Source: Bacteroidales bacterium | GTDB taxonomy: Bacteria > Bacteroidota > Bacteroidia > Bacteroidales > P3 | NCBI GenBank assembly: GCA_009785425.1 | Contig: WQWI01000010.1 | Location: 1-62,944, forward strand | DNA: 62,944 bases | Direction: 5' to 3' | Part shown: positions 10,013 through 18,319 of the stretch, in pieces | Numbering within the stretch: the stretch's first letter is position 1 | Layout: every line of letters starts with the position of its first letter | Position numbers and translations under genes: made by a program | The notes under the pieces: model-generated | Told to the model about the DNA's origin: nothing | What the model saw: only the letters and a program-made list of their open reading frames with translations | Database searches by the model: none

Positions 10013-10782
10013 CGCTTTATTATCTTCCATAATTCTAACAATCCAAAAGGTATAAATAGTTTAAGCACCGCTTTCGGAGTGAAATACCTATCTTCTTTTT
10101 TAGGATCTTCCCACTTTATATCCAACTCGTTCCAGCTAATTATTTTTATGATGTTGCTGTGTTTTTGAGCAAGCATCGACCAAACAATTTGACATTCCGA
10201 TGTTCCGATTTTTTTTAAATCATTATACACATTATTTACAAAATTAATCGCATCGTTGTTTAGGTGTTTATAGAATATCAACCCGGTTGTCGCCACTGTA
10301 GATTTGTCGGAATAACCTTCTTTTATTTTTTCCCTAATCCAATCTATAGTTTCGGGCATATATCTTAAATAGCGTTCTTGAAACATTGCCGTACCTACTT
10401 CTTCCCAGATATTTTGCCTGTTTTCAGGGTGGTCTCTCACTAAAATTTTATATCTACCTAATTTGCTAAGTGCGTACTTTATGTGAAAATCTGTTAATTT
10501 GAGTTTATGATCTACATAAACTATTACGTCATAGTTTTTGAAAAATGCGTATTCTTCATGTTCTAAAAATTGTAAAAATTTTATGTATTTTGACTGAAAA
10601 CTTGAAACGGCCTCATCTTTTGATAGAGGGAAATCTATAAAGATGTAATTCCACCCATTAGCTTTAATTGTCGATTTTATATTCGGGTTATTTGTGAAAA
10701 AATAAGCATCACAACTCTTCATCGCAGGATAAACATTTTCTATGTTTTCCCCAAAAAAACAGGCGATAACACACGCTTTCAT
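10009..10782 (-). CDS. Probable glycosyltransferase-like protein (DUF616/TOD1-like)
   Basis: A 257-residue soluble protein. It starts MKACVIACFFGENIENVYPA and contains SFQSKYIKFLQFLEHEEYAFFKNYDVIVYVDHKLKL, in which an Asp-x-Lys follows a beta strand much like a nucleotide-sugar DxD site. The pattern recalls DUF616 (TOD1/MUCI70) glycosyltransferase-like proteins; this rests on overall resemblance only. It is translationally coupled to its neighbours (TAATG with the upstream membrane gene, ATGA with the flippase), which supports a role in the same surface-glycan pathway. Confidence 0.55.
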   Translation of the reverse strand: MKACVIACFFGENIENVYPAMKSCDAYFFTNNPNIKSTIKANGWNYIFIDFPLSKDEAVSSFQSKYIKFLQFLEHEEYAFFKNYDVIVYVDHKLKLTDFHIKYALSKLGRYKILVRDHPENRQNIWEEVGTAMFQERYLRYMPETIDWIREKIKEGYSDKSTVATTGLIFYKHLNNDAINFVNNVYNDLKKIGTSECQIVWSMLAQKHSNIIKIISWNELDIKWEDPKKEDRYFTPKAVLKLFIPFGLLELWKIIKR

Positions 10783-11378
10783 TACGATGAGGTATTAGTT
10801 GTATCACTCTTTCCAAATATTTTCCAAAATGCTATAGTACCAAGCAAAGTCAAGAGTGTAGCAGTTAAATAAACACCTCTGTGTGCGTCAGGTGCCCAAC
10901 CCAAAATAAATGTTATGAAGCCAAGCACGGAATTAACAAACACCCACAAGCCGGCAAAAAACAAATAGTATTTCAAACGTTGTTCATCTTTCCGAAATAG
11001 CACTGCCAACAGAGCAAGACAAAGAATTTCGAAGCCGATGATCGCATTCAGATCGTAAACAAATACATTTGCCAACAAGTCTAATCCATAGTGTAACATC
11101 AACGCAAAAAATATCCCGAAAATCAAATTTTGCCAAGGTTTCAGTACCAATGCCAGTAAGCATATAGCGAGTCCGAGAAATGCCCAGCTTTGATGTAGAA
11201 TGTGAAGTGCAAACGAACTTTCCGTCCCGTCGTCAAGATAGTAATGAATCAAATGATCGGCATCAATCAAATTTACTGCCATTGCGGCGATAGCAAGTGG
11301 AAAAAACTTTACGCCTAAAGGTTTGTGAGCTACTTTGGCGAAAGCAATTGAGGCTAAAAGGTGTCCGGCGACGTACAT
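10782..11378 (-). CDS. Integral membrane protein of unknown function
   Basis: A 198-residue protein with five or six hydrophobic segments and an N-terminal AGHLLASIAFAKVAH, then NLIDADHLIHYYLDDG and LMLHYGLDLLAN. The histidines and aspartates near the membrane (DADHLIHY, HYGLD) recall membrane-bound metal-dependent hydrolases of the YdjM type, but I cannot confirm that. It starts just beyond a hairpin repeat behind glmM and overlaps the next gene by 1 nt (TAATG). Confidence 0.6.
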   Translation of the reverse strand: MYVAGHLLASIAFAKVAHKPLGVKFFPLAIAAMAVNLIDADHLIHYYLDDGTESSFALHILHQSWAFLGLAICLLALVLKPWQNLIFGIFFALMLHYGLDLLANVFVYDLNAIIGFEILCLALLAVLFRKDEQRLKYYLFFAGLWVFVNSVLGFITFILGWAPDAHRGVYLTATLLTLLGTIAFWKIFGKSDTTNTSS

Positions 11379-11399
11379 AGAGTTAAAGGTTTTGTGGTC

Positions 11400-11467
11400 G
11401 TCATGTCGAGCGTAGTCGAGGAATCCCCTCTGCTTTAGAGGGATGTCTCGGCTACGTTCGACATGAC
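11400..11467. repeat. Hairpin repeat (CATGTCGAG family) that runs into the glmM 3' end
   Basis: Arms 11400-11431 and 11437-11467 pair around GCTTT with a few mismatches. The left arm begins GTCATGTCGAGCGTAGTCGA. The same GTCATGTCGAG...GATGTCTCG signature occurs at 27.2, 27.7 and 45.3 kb. The right arm codes the last ten residues of GlmM plus its stop codon. Confidence 0.85.
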
Positions 11468-12844
11468 GTCGCTAATATCTTTCATGATTTTCATTGCCAA
11501 ATGTTCGGCGGTAGTTTCGGCTTGACTTTCCGAGTAAATGCGTATAATCTGTTCTGTATTTGACTTTCGGAGATGTACCCACTCGTCGGCAAAGTCGATT
11601 TTTACGCCGTCAATATCGTTGATTTTTTCGTTTTTGTACTTTTCTTTAATCGCTTCCAAAATAGCATCGACATCCATATTCGGCTCAAGTTCGATTTTAT
11701 TTTTGCTGATGAAATAATTCGGATAACCAATCCTTAACTGCGAACACGTTTTTTTGGATTTCGCCAGAAGGCTTAGAAACAGGGCGATCCCAACCAATGC
11801 ATCACGTCCGTAGTGCAGTTCGGGATAAATTACTCCACCATTACCTTCACCACCAATCACGGCATTGTGTGTTTTCATCATTTCAACAACATTCACTTCG
11901 CCAACTGCCGAAGCAAAGTATTGTCCGCCATGTTTTTCGGTAATATCACGCAAAGCCCGTGTGGACGAAAGATTTGAAACAGTGTTGCCTTTTTTGTGTT
12001 GAAGCACATAATCCGCAATCGCAACCAACGTGTATTCTTCACCAAAACATGTGCCATCTTCGCAAACCATCGCCAATCGGTCTACATCGGGATCAACGAC
12101 AAATCCGACATGGGCTTTTTCTTTAACAACCGTCTCAATAATATCTTTGAGGTGTTCGGGAAGAGGTTCCGGATTGTGTGGAAAAATCCCGTTTGGCGTA
12201 CAATGCAGAGGAATAGTTTCTACGCCGAGTGCGTTCAAAAGTTCGGGAATAGCAATACCGCCTGTTGAATTTACGGCATCTACACCCACTCTGAATTTGG
12301 CGTTTTTTATTGCATCAACGTCAACCAATGGAAGTTTTAGGATTTCATCAATATGTTTTTTTATAAATGTGGAATCTTGCGAATATGTTCCCAATTTATC
12401 AACTTTTGAAAACGCTATTTCGCTAGGGTTTTCGCCCAACCGAAGAACTTCCTCGCCATCCTTTGCACTAATAAATTCGCCTTTTTCGTTGAGCAGTTTT
12501 AGTGCATTCCATTGTTTCGGATTATGGCTTGCCGTGAGGATAATTCCGCCGTCAGCATTGCTCATTGTTACTGCCATTTCAACGGTTGGGGTAGTTGAAA
12601 GTCCGGTGTCTATCACATTTACACCCATTCCCAAAAGTGTTCCCACTACAAGGTGATTGACCATTTCGCCCGAAATTCGTGCATCTCGTCCGATTATGAA
12701 CGTGAGATTATCTTTGTTTTGTTTTTGTTTGATAAATGTTGCAAATCCGGACGTGAACTTTACTATATCAATTGGTGTCAAGCCTTGATCGGCAATACCT
12801 CCGATTGTTCCGCGAATGCCCGAAATAGATTTAATTAGTGCCAT
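11435..12844 (-). CDS. glmM: Phosphoglucosamine mutase
   Basis: A 469-residue alpha-D-phosphohexomutase. GlmM interconverts glucosamine-6-phosphate and glucosamine-1-phosphate on the way to UDP-GlcNAc for peptidoglycan and LPS. The phosphoserine loop TASHNP has Ser106, the Mg-binding DPDVDR covers 251-256, and the sugar-binding GEGNGG is at 332-337. Start MALIKSISGIRGTIGG is typical of Bacteroidetes GlmM. A phosphoglucomutase or phosphomannomutase role cannot be excluded from sequence alone. The last ten codons (VMSNVAETSL) and the stop lie inside the hairpin repeat at 11400-11467, so the native C-terminus has been replaced or extended. Confidence 0.9.
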   Translation of the reverse strand: MALIKSISGIRGTIGGIADQGLTPIDIVKFTSGFATFIKQKQNKDNLTFIIGRDARISGEMVNHLVVGTLLGMGVNVIDTGLSTTPTVEMAVTMSNADGGIILTASHNPKQWNALKLLNEKGEFISAKDGEEVLRLGENPSEIAFSKVDKLGTYSQDSTFIKKHIDEILKLPLVDVDAIKNAKFRVGVDAVNSTGGIAIPELLNALGVETIPLHCTPNGIFPHNPEPLPEHLKDIIETVVKEKAHVGFVVDPDVDRLAMVCEDGTCFGEEYTLVAIADYVLQHKKGNTVSNLSSTRALRDITEKHGGQYFASAVGEVNVVEMMKTHNAVIGGEGNGGVIYPELHYGRDALVGIALFLSLLAKSKKTCSQLRIGYPNYFISKNKIELEPNMDVDAILEAIKEKYKNEKINDIDGVKIDFADEWVHLRKSNTEQIIRIYSESQAETTAEHLAMKIMKDISDVMSNVAETSL

Positions 12845-12864
12845 AAAACTGGATAAAATTTATG

Positions 12865-12872
12865 CAAAGATA
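12865..12872 (-). promoter_or_regulatory. -7 box for glmM
   Basis: TATCTTTGCA on the minus strand, about 20 nt before the glmM ATG. Confidence 0.7.
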
Positions 12873-12918
12873 CGAATTTTTTTTATGTTCATTTCTTTTT
12901 GTGACCAAAAAAATGACA

Positions 12919-13740
12919 TTAAACTTTCATTCCAATGATAAAAACTCCGAGTTCATCAGCCCTTTTAACTACGGTCTCACGTTCGATCACGAGGATAGCA
13001 CCGGCTTCAACCGCAATACCTTTGATGCCATATTCTGAAAGCTGTTCAATGGTTTGCAGACCAATCGCAGGCAAATCCGTACGTGTGTCTTGTCGGGGCT
13101 TTTTCACTTTGACCATGACTGGTGCTTTGCCTTGCTTCTTCAAAGTAGCCGCACGAGAAAGCATCATATCTGTACCTTCCGCAGCCTCCACAGCCAAAAC
13201 GATACCCTCCTGAACAACAGCAGACTGCCCGACATCTACTGCACCCAATGCTTGGGCTACTGCGACACCACGCTGAATGTCGTCCATATCTTCGTTCGAA
13301 GGCTTTACTTTTCCGTAAACACCCTCTTGAAACAACATTTCGGGAACGACATCCTCAATGCCGACTACTTTAAAGCCGTGTCGTTCAATTTCGTCAATAG
13401 CCGCAAGAAACATATCATTGTCGCCCATTTTCTTGACTGCCAATTTTGCAAGCATTTTTACACCGCCCCAATCCGGAATTATTTCTTTAAGTGACGGGCG
13501 TTTGATGCCTCCGGCGAGTACAATTTCTTGTACGCCGTTTTCTTTCATCGTTTTCAAAATTTTTCCTACTTCGCCTATTTTAGTAAAGATGTGCGGAGCA
13601 TCTTTTAGCTGTTCTTGCCACGAATAAGGTTCAATTCCTACGGCGAATATGCCTCTGCCTTTTTCGTTGCAATATTTAATAATTTCGGTTGGTAGCACGC
13701 CACCACCTGCAATCAATCCAAGTTTTTTCATGTCCGACAT
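12919..13740 (-). CDS. lpxI: UDP-2,3-diacylglucosamine pyrophosphatase of the LpxI type
   Basis: A 273-residue LpxI/DUF1009 protein. It starts KKLGLIAGGGVLPTEI, has GDNDMFLAAIDEIERHGF and VVPEMLFQEG in the middle, and VMVKVKKPRQDTRTDLPAIG and GIAVEAGAILVIER in the C-terminal domain. LpxI hydrolyses UDP-2,3-diacylglucosamine to lipid X and UMP in lipid A synthesis. It is the non-homologous alternative to LpxH. Monocistronic, with a TAATTTTG -7 box upstream and glmM after it on the same strand. Confidence 0.88.
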   Translation of the reverse strand: MSDMKKLGLIAGGGVLPTEIIKYCNEKGRGIFAVGIEPYSWQEQLKDAPHIFTKIGEVGKILKTMKENGVQEIVLAGGIKRPSLKEIIPDWGGVKMLAKLAVKKMGDNDMFLAAIDEIERHGFKVVGIEDVVPEMLFQEGVYGKVKPSNEDMDDIQRGVAVAQALGAVDVGQSAVVQEGIVLAVEAAEGTDMMLSRAATLKKQGKAPVMVKVKKPRQDTRTDLPAIGLQTIEQLSEYGIKGIAVEAGAILVIERETVVKRADELGVFIIGMKV

Positions 13741-13768
13741 TGGGTTGTAATTTTGATTGTTATAACTA

Positions 13769-13776
13769 CAAAATTA
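13769..13776 (-). promoter_or_regulatory. -7 box (TAATTTTG) for lpxI
   Basis: TAATTTTG on the minus strand, about 30 nt before the lpxI ATG, fits TAnnTTTG. Confidence 0.55.
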
Positions 13777-13808
13777 CGGTTTTTTTTTGAAATTTGCAAA
13801 AAAATGTG

Positions 13809-13816
13809 TATATTTG
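13809..13816 (+). promoter_or_regulatory. -7 box (TATATTTG) for the outer-membrane receptor gene
   Basis: TATATTTGCC lies about 90 nt upstream of the ATG at 13904, leaving a longer leader than usual here. No strong hairpin is evident in the leader. Confidence 0.55.
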
Positions 13817-13903
13817 CCACCGAAATTAAACTTTTCAAGCCAAGGATTGTCAAAGTGTCAAAGCATAGTATATGCCAAGTAGTACAAAAACAAACAAAAT
13901 TTC

Positions 13904-16843
13904 ATGAGAAAAACCCTTATCGCAACGTTACTCATTTGCTTAACACAGGTTGCCGTTGCTCAGACCAGTATTGTCGGACGAATTTTCGACGCAGATGAAA
14001 ACACCCCAATACCTTTTGCACAAGTAGCCATTTTTTCGGTACAAGACACAGCGTTGATTGCAGGAACAACAACCGGCGATGATGGAAGTTTTACCATAGA
14101 TCGAGTGCGAGCGGGCAGTTATATTTTCAGAGCGATGTTTATGGGATACACGTCCATCGAAAAAATCGTTGAAATAATCGATGAAAGCAGACCACTTGAA
14201 CTGGGACGCATAAATTTGTCGCAAGGTATTGATTTGGCAGGTTTTGAAATTTCAGAAATGTTTATCCCTGTTCAAATAAGGGGAGATACGATAGATTTTA
14301 ATGCGGAAGCCTTTCGTCCGGTGGAAGGCTCGCCGTTGGCGGATTTGCTCAGACGTTTGCCGGGTGTAGAAATTGATGATGAAGGACGAATCACAGTAGG
14401 TGGTAGGGAAGTTACAAATATCTTGGTTGACGGCGAGCCGTTTTTCAGCGATGATCCGCAAGTGGCCGCACAAAATATTCCTGCGGATTTTGTACAGCGT
14501 GTGCGAACTTACAACCGCAGAAGTCGCCAAGCACAATTTACCGGAATTGACGATGGCGATGAAGAAGTCGTTATTGATCTTTCGTTCAGACCGGGTATGT
14601 CGCAAGGGTGGTTTGGACGTTTGACCGGAGGCGTGGGAATAGATGCCGTTAGTAGAAGTAGCGATTTTAGACACGATAACAGTTTTAACATCAACTATTT
14701 CAGAGGCAGAAACCAATTGACACTCCTTGGTGGTTTCAACAATGTGAATAATTTAGGATTTACCGATATTATGGGCGGAGCAGGTCAACAAGTCATTGTT
14801 ATGGGCGGTGGCGGAGGAGGAAGAGGAGGCCGTGGTGGTGGCGGTGGAATGGGCGGATTTGGTGGAATGATGGGCGGTATCACACAGTCATTTTCGCCGG
14901 GTTTGAACTTTGTGATGAGATTGAATGATAACCTCACGATAGGAGGAAGTTATGCGTTTTCTAATACGAATCGCGAACAAGAACAACGAACGTTTCGTGA
15001 AAATATTTTGCCATTAGGTAGTCAGTTTTACGATGAACGGAGAGAATCAAACCCTATTGCCAATCAACATCGTTTCAATGCCGAAATCAGATATACACCC
15101 AACGATGACAATGAATTGATTATTCGTCCGTCTTTCACATTCGGAAGAACTGAAAACAATATATTTTCGGATTTTTCCACGTGGAATGACGAAGGAGATT
15201 CTATCAATAGGGGAGAAACCCATAATTTTTCTGATGCTATGCGATTTGATTCACGATTGAGAGTGGATTATCGCCGACGTTTGAGTGTACCACAACGCAC
15301 CATTTCGTTTGGATTTGACGGAGGTTTTAGTTCTAACGATAGAGAGGAAACAAATTTTTCGGATATAATTTTTTGGGAAACCGGAATCATACAGCCTAAT
15401 GACACAATCCACCAAAGAGTAACAGACGAGGGTTGGCGTTACAATTGGCGTGCACAAGTGGTTTACACCGAGCCTTTGATTCACGATTTTACCTTAGAGT
15501 TGCGTTACTCCATTTCATACAGCGAAGATTGGTCGGAACGCATTGCTCGTGACTATGTAACGGAACAAATAGATAATCTATTTTCAAACGAATTTTCCAA
15601 CACGTTTTTCAATCAACGTTTTGAAGCACGGCTTCAACGGTCTACCGAAAATTATCGTTTGTCGTTTGGAGCTGCCGTAACTCCGTCTTGGATTAATAGT
15701 TACAGTATTGAAAATGGTACTCAAACAAACATTGGTCGTGAGGATCCGCTTGTTTGGAATTGGTCGCCACAAGCACAATTTCAATACAATTTTTCGAGAC
15801 AACACACCTTGCGCTTCACTTATACCGGACGAACTAATCAGCCTTCGGTGTCACAACTACAACCTGTTCCGGATAATTCTGATTTGATGAATATACGTGT
15901 TGGAAATCCGGGACTAAGCCCTGAATTTACGCACAGCATACGGGTAATGTACAATAATTTCTTTGAAAATTTTTCCTCACTTTCTGCGAATGTATTTTTT
16001 AATTTGACGCAAAACCGAATTATCAATACAACAATTACGCGTGAAGGACAACTTAATCCTGACCTCATTAACAACAATCCGCAACTTGCTGATATCCCGA
16101 CATTAAGTCCAGGAGCACGAATTATTATGCCGGTCAATATTGGAAATGTGTACAATGTATTCGGTATGGTTGCATACAGCACGCCACTTTTTTCGCAAAG
16201 AATAACGCTAAGTTCAACAACAGGAGGTGGAGTTACACATACAAAAAGTATGATCGACCTACAAACGAACGAATTAAACAACATAATGTTTAACCAGAAC
16301 CTGCGAGTTACTTACAGACTTCCGAGATTTGATGTGAGTTTGAACGGACGTTATCAATTAAATTCGGCGAGACATACGTTATCGGATAATAACACTGATT
16401 TTCACACACTTTCCGGAGGTGCTGACTTTACGTGGCAAATCGTTAGAAACAGATTGTTTATTTCGAGCGATATGAATTTTTCAGAAACATTTGGTGCTGA
16501 CAACCAAAATTTTAACAGAAGTTTTTGGCTTTGGAATGCACAATTAAGTTTGAATATCGGGCAAAACAACGCCGGACAACTTCGTTTGCGTGTTGTAGAT
16601 ATTTTAGATCAAAATAGAAATGGCAATAATCGCCTAAACGCAACGGAAAATCGTGTTGAGCACATTTGGGTTAATACTTTGCCGCGTTATGTTATCGTTT
16701 CGTTCACTTACAACATTAATACTTCGTTGCGTCAAAGTGCTCCACAGCAAGATGGCGTACGTGGTACGGGCGACCGACGTATCCAAATGCCACCCGGTCA
16801 TGGTGGACGTCCGGGCGGACAGCAGGTTATTATTCATCAGTAA
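13904..16843 (+). CDS. TonB-dependent-receptor-like outer-membrane beta-barrel protein
   Basis: A 979-residue secreted protein with a signal peptide ending near AVAQ (residue 20). It then has a carboxypeptidase-regulatory-like beta-sandwich (about 23-110; VGRIFDADENTPIPFAQVAI), a plug-like domain with LLRRLPGVEIDDEGRITVGG and VDGEPFFSDDPQVAAQNIPAD, and a long C-terminal barrel ending in an RPGGQQVIIHQ tail. Many Bacteroidetes carry paralogues of this type without a SusD partner, and none is seen here. The ligand is unknown. An almost pure Gly/Met/Arg run lies at about 293-330, probably an extended loop. The four-helix-bundle cassette begins right after its stop. Confidence 0.83.
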   Translation: MRKTLIATLLICLTQVAVAQTSIVGRIFDADENTPIPFAQVAIFSVQDTALIAGTTTGDDGSFTIDRVRAGSYIFRAMFMGYTSIEKIVEIIDESRPLELGRINLSQGIDLAGFEISEMFIPVQIRGDTIDFNAEAFRPVEGSPLADLLRRLPGVEIDDEGRITVGGREVTNILVDGEPFFSDDPQVAAQNIPADFVQRVRTYNRRSRQAQFTGIDDGDEEVVIDLSFRPGMSQGWFGRLTGGVGIDAVSRSSDFRHDNSFNINYFRGRNQLTLLGGFNNVNNLGFTDIMGGAGQQVIVMGGGGGGRGGRGGGGGMGGFGGMMGGITQSFSPGLNFVMRLNDNLTIGGSYAFSNTNREQEQRTFRENILPLGSQFYDERRESNPIANQHRFNAEIRYTPNDDNELIIRPSFTFGRTENNIFSDFSTWNDEGDSINRGETHNFSDAMRFDSRLRVDYRRRLSVPQRTISFGFDGGFSSNDREETNFSDIIFWETGIIQPNDTIHQRVTDEGWRYNWRAQVVYTEPLIHDFTLELRYSISYSEDWSERIARDYVTEQIDNLFSNEFSNTFFNQRFEARLQRSTENYRLSFGAAVTPSWINSYSIENGTQTNIGREDPLVWNWSPQAQFQYNFSRQHTLRFTYTGRTNQPSVSQLQPVPDNSDLMNIRVGNPGLSPEFTHSIRVMYNNFFENFSSLSANVFFNLTQNRIINTTITREGQLNPDLINNNPQLADIPTLSPGARIIMPVNIGNVYNVFGMVAYSTPLFSQRITLSSTTGGGVTHTKSMIDLQTNELNNIMFNQNLRVTYRLPRFDVSLNGRYQLNSARHTLSDNNTDFHTLSGGADFTWQIVRNRLFISSDMNFSETFGADNQNFNRSFWLWNAQLSLNIGQNNAGQLRLRVVDILDQNRNGNNRLNATENRVEHIWVNTLPRYVIVSFTYNINTSLRQSAPQQDGVRGTGDRRIQMPPGHGGRPGGQQVIIHQ

Positions 16844-17277
16844 AACTAAGAACTAAGAGTTAAGAGTTAAGAATTTTTATGGGGAAGAAGGAATCCATAT
16901 TGAGAGATAAGGCTTACAAATTTGCTGTTCGAATTGTTAAATTTTCGCAGTATTTGCGAGATGAAAAAAAGGAATTTGTATTAAGTAACCAAATACTTAG
17001 GAGTGGAACATCTATTGGAGCATTAATTCAAGAAGCAGAATATGCTCAAAGCACGGCAGACTTTATCAACAAGTTTAGCATATCATTGAAAGAAGCCAAC
17101 GAAACAGCCTATTGGTTGTTATTATTGAAAGATACAAACTATGTAGAGAAAAAGTTGTTCAATAGCTTATACTCAGATTGCAACGAGGTCATCAGCATGC
17201 TCGTTTCAACGGTAAAAACCTTAAAAACCAAAACTACAAAAAACTCTTAACTCTTAACTTTTAACTCTTAACTCGCT
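16844..17277. repeat. Cassette: inverted repeats bracketing a four-helix-bundle gene
   Basis: The left arm (about 16845-16878) is built of CTAAGA and GTTAAGA units, and the right arm (about 17240-17275) of CTCTTAA and CTTTTAA units. Over about 34 nt they are complementary with about six differences, several of them G-U compatible. The left arm begins directly after the receptor stop codon, the right arm includes the stop of the enclosed gene, and the carbonic anhydrase ATG follows at 17278. The whole cassette therefore fits exactly between two ordinary genes. Confidence 0.75.
16879..17250 (+). CDS. Four-helix-bundle protein (S23 / 23S-rRNA intervening-sequence type)
   Basis: A 123-residue all-helical protein with the family marks: KAYKFAVRIVKFSQYL, LSNQILRSGTSIGALIQEAEYA and LKEANETAYWLLLL. 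This family was first seen in ORFs of intervening sequences inside 23S rRNA genes and is related to the Avd proteins of diversity-generating retroelements. Members form pentamers and bind nucleic acid in the Avd case; the function of free-standing copies is unknown. Here it lies inside an inverted-repeat stem between two unrelated genes, much like an intervening-sequence element that has landed outside rRNA. Confidence 0.88.
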   Translation: MGKKESILRDKAYKFAVRIVKFSQYLRDEKKEFVLSNQILRSGTSIGALIQEAEYAQSTADFINKFSISLKEANETAYWLLLLKDTNYVEKKLFNSLYSDCNEVISMLVSTVKTLKTKTTKNS

Positions 17278-17778
17278 ATGGTCAGAGAATTAAACGGCAT
17301 TATGCCGAAAATTGGAAAAAACACATTTATTGCAGAAACAGCGGTAATCATTGGCGATGTCGAGATTGGCGACGATTGCAGCATTTGGTACGGTGCTGTT
17401 CTGCGTGGCGATGTAGGCCCTATTCGCATTGGAAATCGCTCGAATGTTCAGGAAAATGCGGTGTTTCACGCAACGCACAATCTTTCTGTTTGTGAAATCG
17501 GCGACGACGTAACCGTTGGACACAACGCAATTATCCACGGTGCAAAAGTTGGAAACAGCGTTTTGGTTGGAATGGGTGCAATTCTTTTGGATAATGCGGT
17601 AATCCCCGATAACACAGTTATTGGAGCTGGAGCACTTGTTCCGGCAAATGCTGTTCTTGAGTCTGGTGTTTGGGTTGGTTCTCCTGTAAAAAAAATCAAA
17701 GACAGCAGTGAAAAAGTTACGGAAGTAGCGAAAAGGAACGCAAAAGATTACTTATCATACACGAAGTGGTACGAGTAA
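17278..17778 (+). CDS. Gamma-class carbonic anhydrase family protein
   Basis: A 166-residue left-handed beta-helix protein with hexapeptide repeats. The three zinc-ligand histidines of the gamma-CA family are in place (FHATHN, then GHNAIIHG). It resembles YrdA/PaaY proteins, some of which have carbonic anhydrase activity and others a thioesterase-associated role. Cytoplasmic, no signal peptide. The start at 17278 abuts the right arm of the four-helix-bundle cassette, so its native promoter may have been displaced. Confidence 0.88.
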   Translation: MVRELNGIMPKIGKNTFIAETAVIIGDVEIGDDCSIWYGAVLRGDVGPIRIGNRSNVQENAVFHATHNLSVCEIGDDVTVGHNAIIHGAKVGNSVLVGMGAILLDNAVIPDNTVIGAGALVPANAVLESGVWVGSPVKKIKDSSEKVTEVAKRNAKDYLSYTKWYE

Positions 17779-17788
17779 AATTGCAAAA

Positions 17789-17820
17789 TTTGGTTTTTTC
17801 AAAAAAAAGTTGTAGTTTTG
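17789..17820 (+). promoter_or_regulatory. Promoter of the PIN toxin-antitoxin pair
   Basis: TTTG (17789-17792), a 20-bp spacer, then TAGTTTTG (17813-17820) followed by CA, about 45 nt before the PIN-gene ATG. Confidence 0.65.
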
Positions 17821-17863
17821 CAAACAACTTGGAGTATGAAAAGTAAAATAGCACACTTCGCCG

Positions 17864-18319
17864 ATGAAAAAACCGAAAATATATTTAGATACCTCCGTTT
17901 TTGGCGGTTTTTTCGATAAAGAATTTGAGGAATATACCAAACCTCTTTTTGAACGAATTGCCAACGGTGAATTTGTGTTGATATTTTCGGATGCCGTGCA
18001 GGACGAACTCGAAGCAGCACCTCAACAGGTAAGAGATTTGGCAACACGTCTTAAACCTTACAATTCGCAGTTTGTCGAGGCTTCCGAAGAAGCGAAATCC
18101 TTAGCAAATGAATATGTTTCTGAAAAAGTGGTTGGGCAGACAAGTTTCACAGATTGTGTACATATAGCATTAGCTACAATTCACAATGTGGATTATTTAA
18201 TCAGTTGGAATTTCAAAGATATTGTCAATGTGCAACGCATACGAGGATATAATACGATTAACCTTAAAAACGGATATCCCTTGTTGGAAATCCGTTCGCC
18301 AAGAGAATTTGCCTTATGA
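17864..18319 (+). CDS. PIN-domain toxin (VapC-like)
   Basis: A 151-residue PIN-fold protein. The acidic residues expected at a Mg-dependent RNase site are visible: D9 in YLDTSV, E48 in VQDELE and D97 in SFTDCVHIALA, followed by YLISWNFKDIVN. It is most likely the toxin of a type II toxin-antitoxin pair with the overlapping downstream gene (ATGA). The gene order is toxin first, the reverse of classical vapBC. The RNA target cannot be told from the sequence. Confidence 0.82.
   Translation: MKKPKIYLDTSVFGGFFDKEFEEYTKPLFERIANGEFVLIFSDAVQDELEAAPQQVRDLATRLKPYNSQFVEASEEAKSLANEYVSEKVVGQTSFTDCVHIALATIHNVDYLISWNFKDIVNVQRIRGYNTINLKNGYPLLEIRSPREFAL

Noticed and set aside
6883-11378. Recent horizontally acquired island for the glycan genes
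   Set aside because: Base composition looks only slightly more AT-rich by eye, and there is no integrase, tRNA or repeat boundary. A GC and codon-use calculation would be needed to support transfer.
12030-12656. A 208-codon open frame on the plus strand inside glmM
   Set aside because: Serine/threonine-rich antisense reading of a conserved gene with no recognisable motif; glmM is intact on the other strand.
16844-17277. Diversity-generating retroelement at the four-helix-bundle gene
   Set aside because: No reverse transcriptase, template repeat or variable repeat is visible nearby; the protein is only Avd-like in family.
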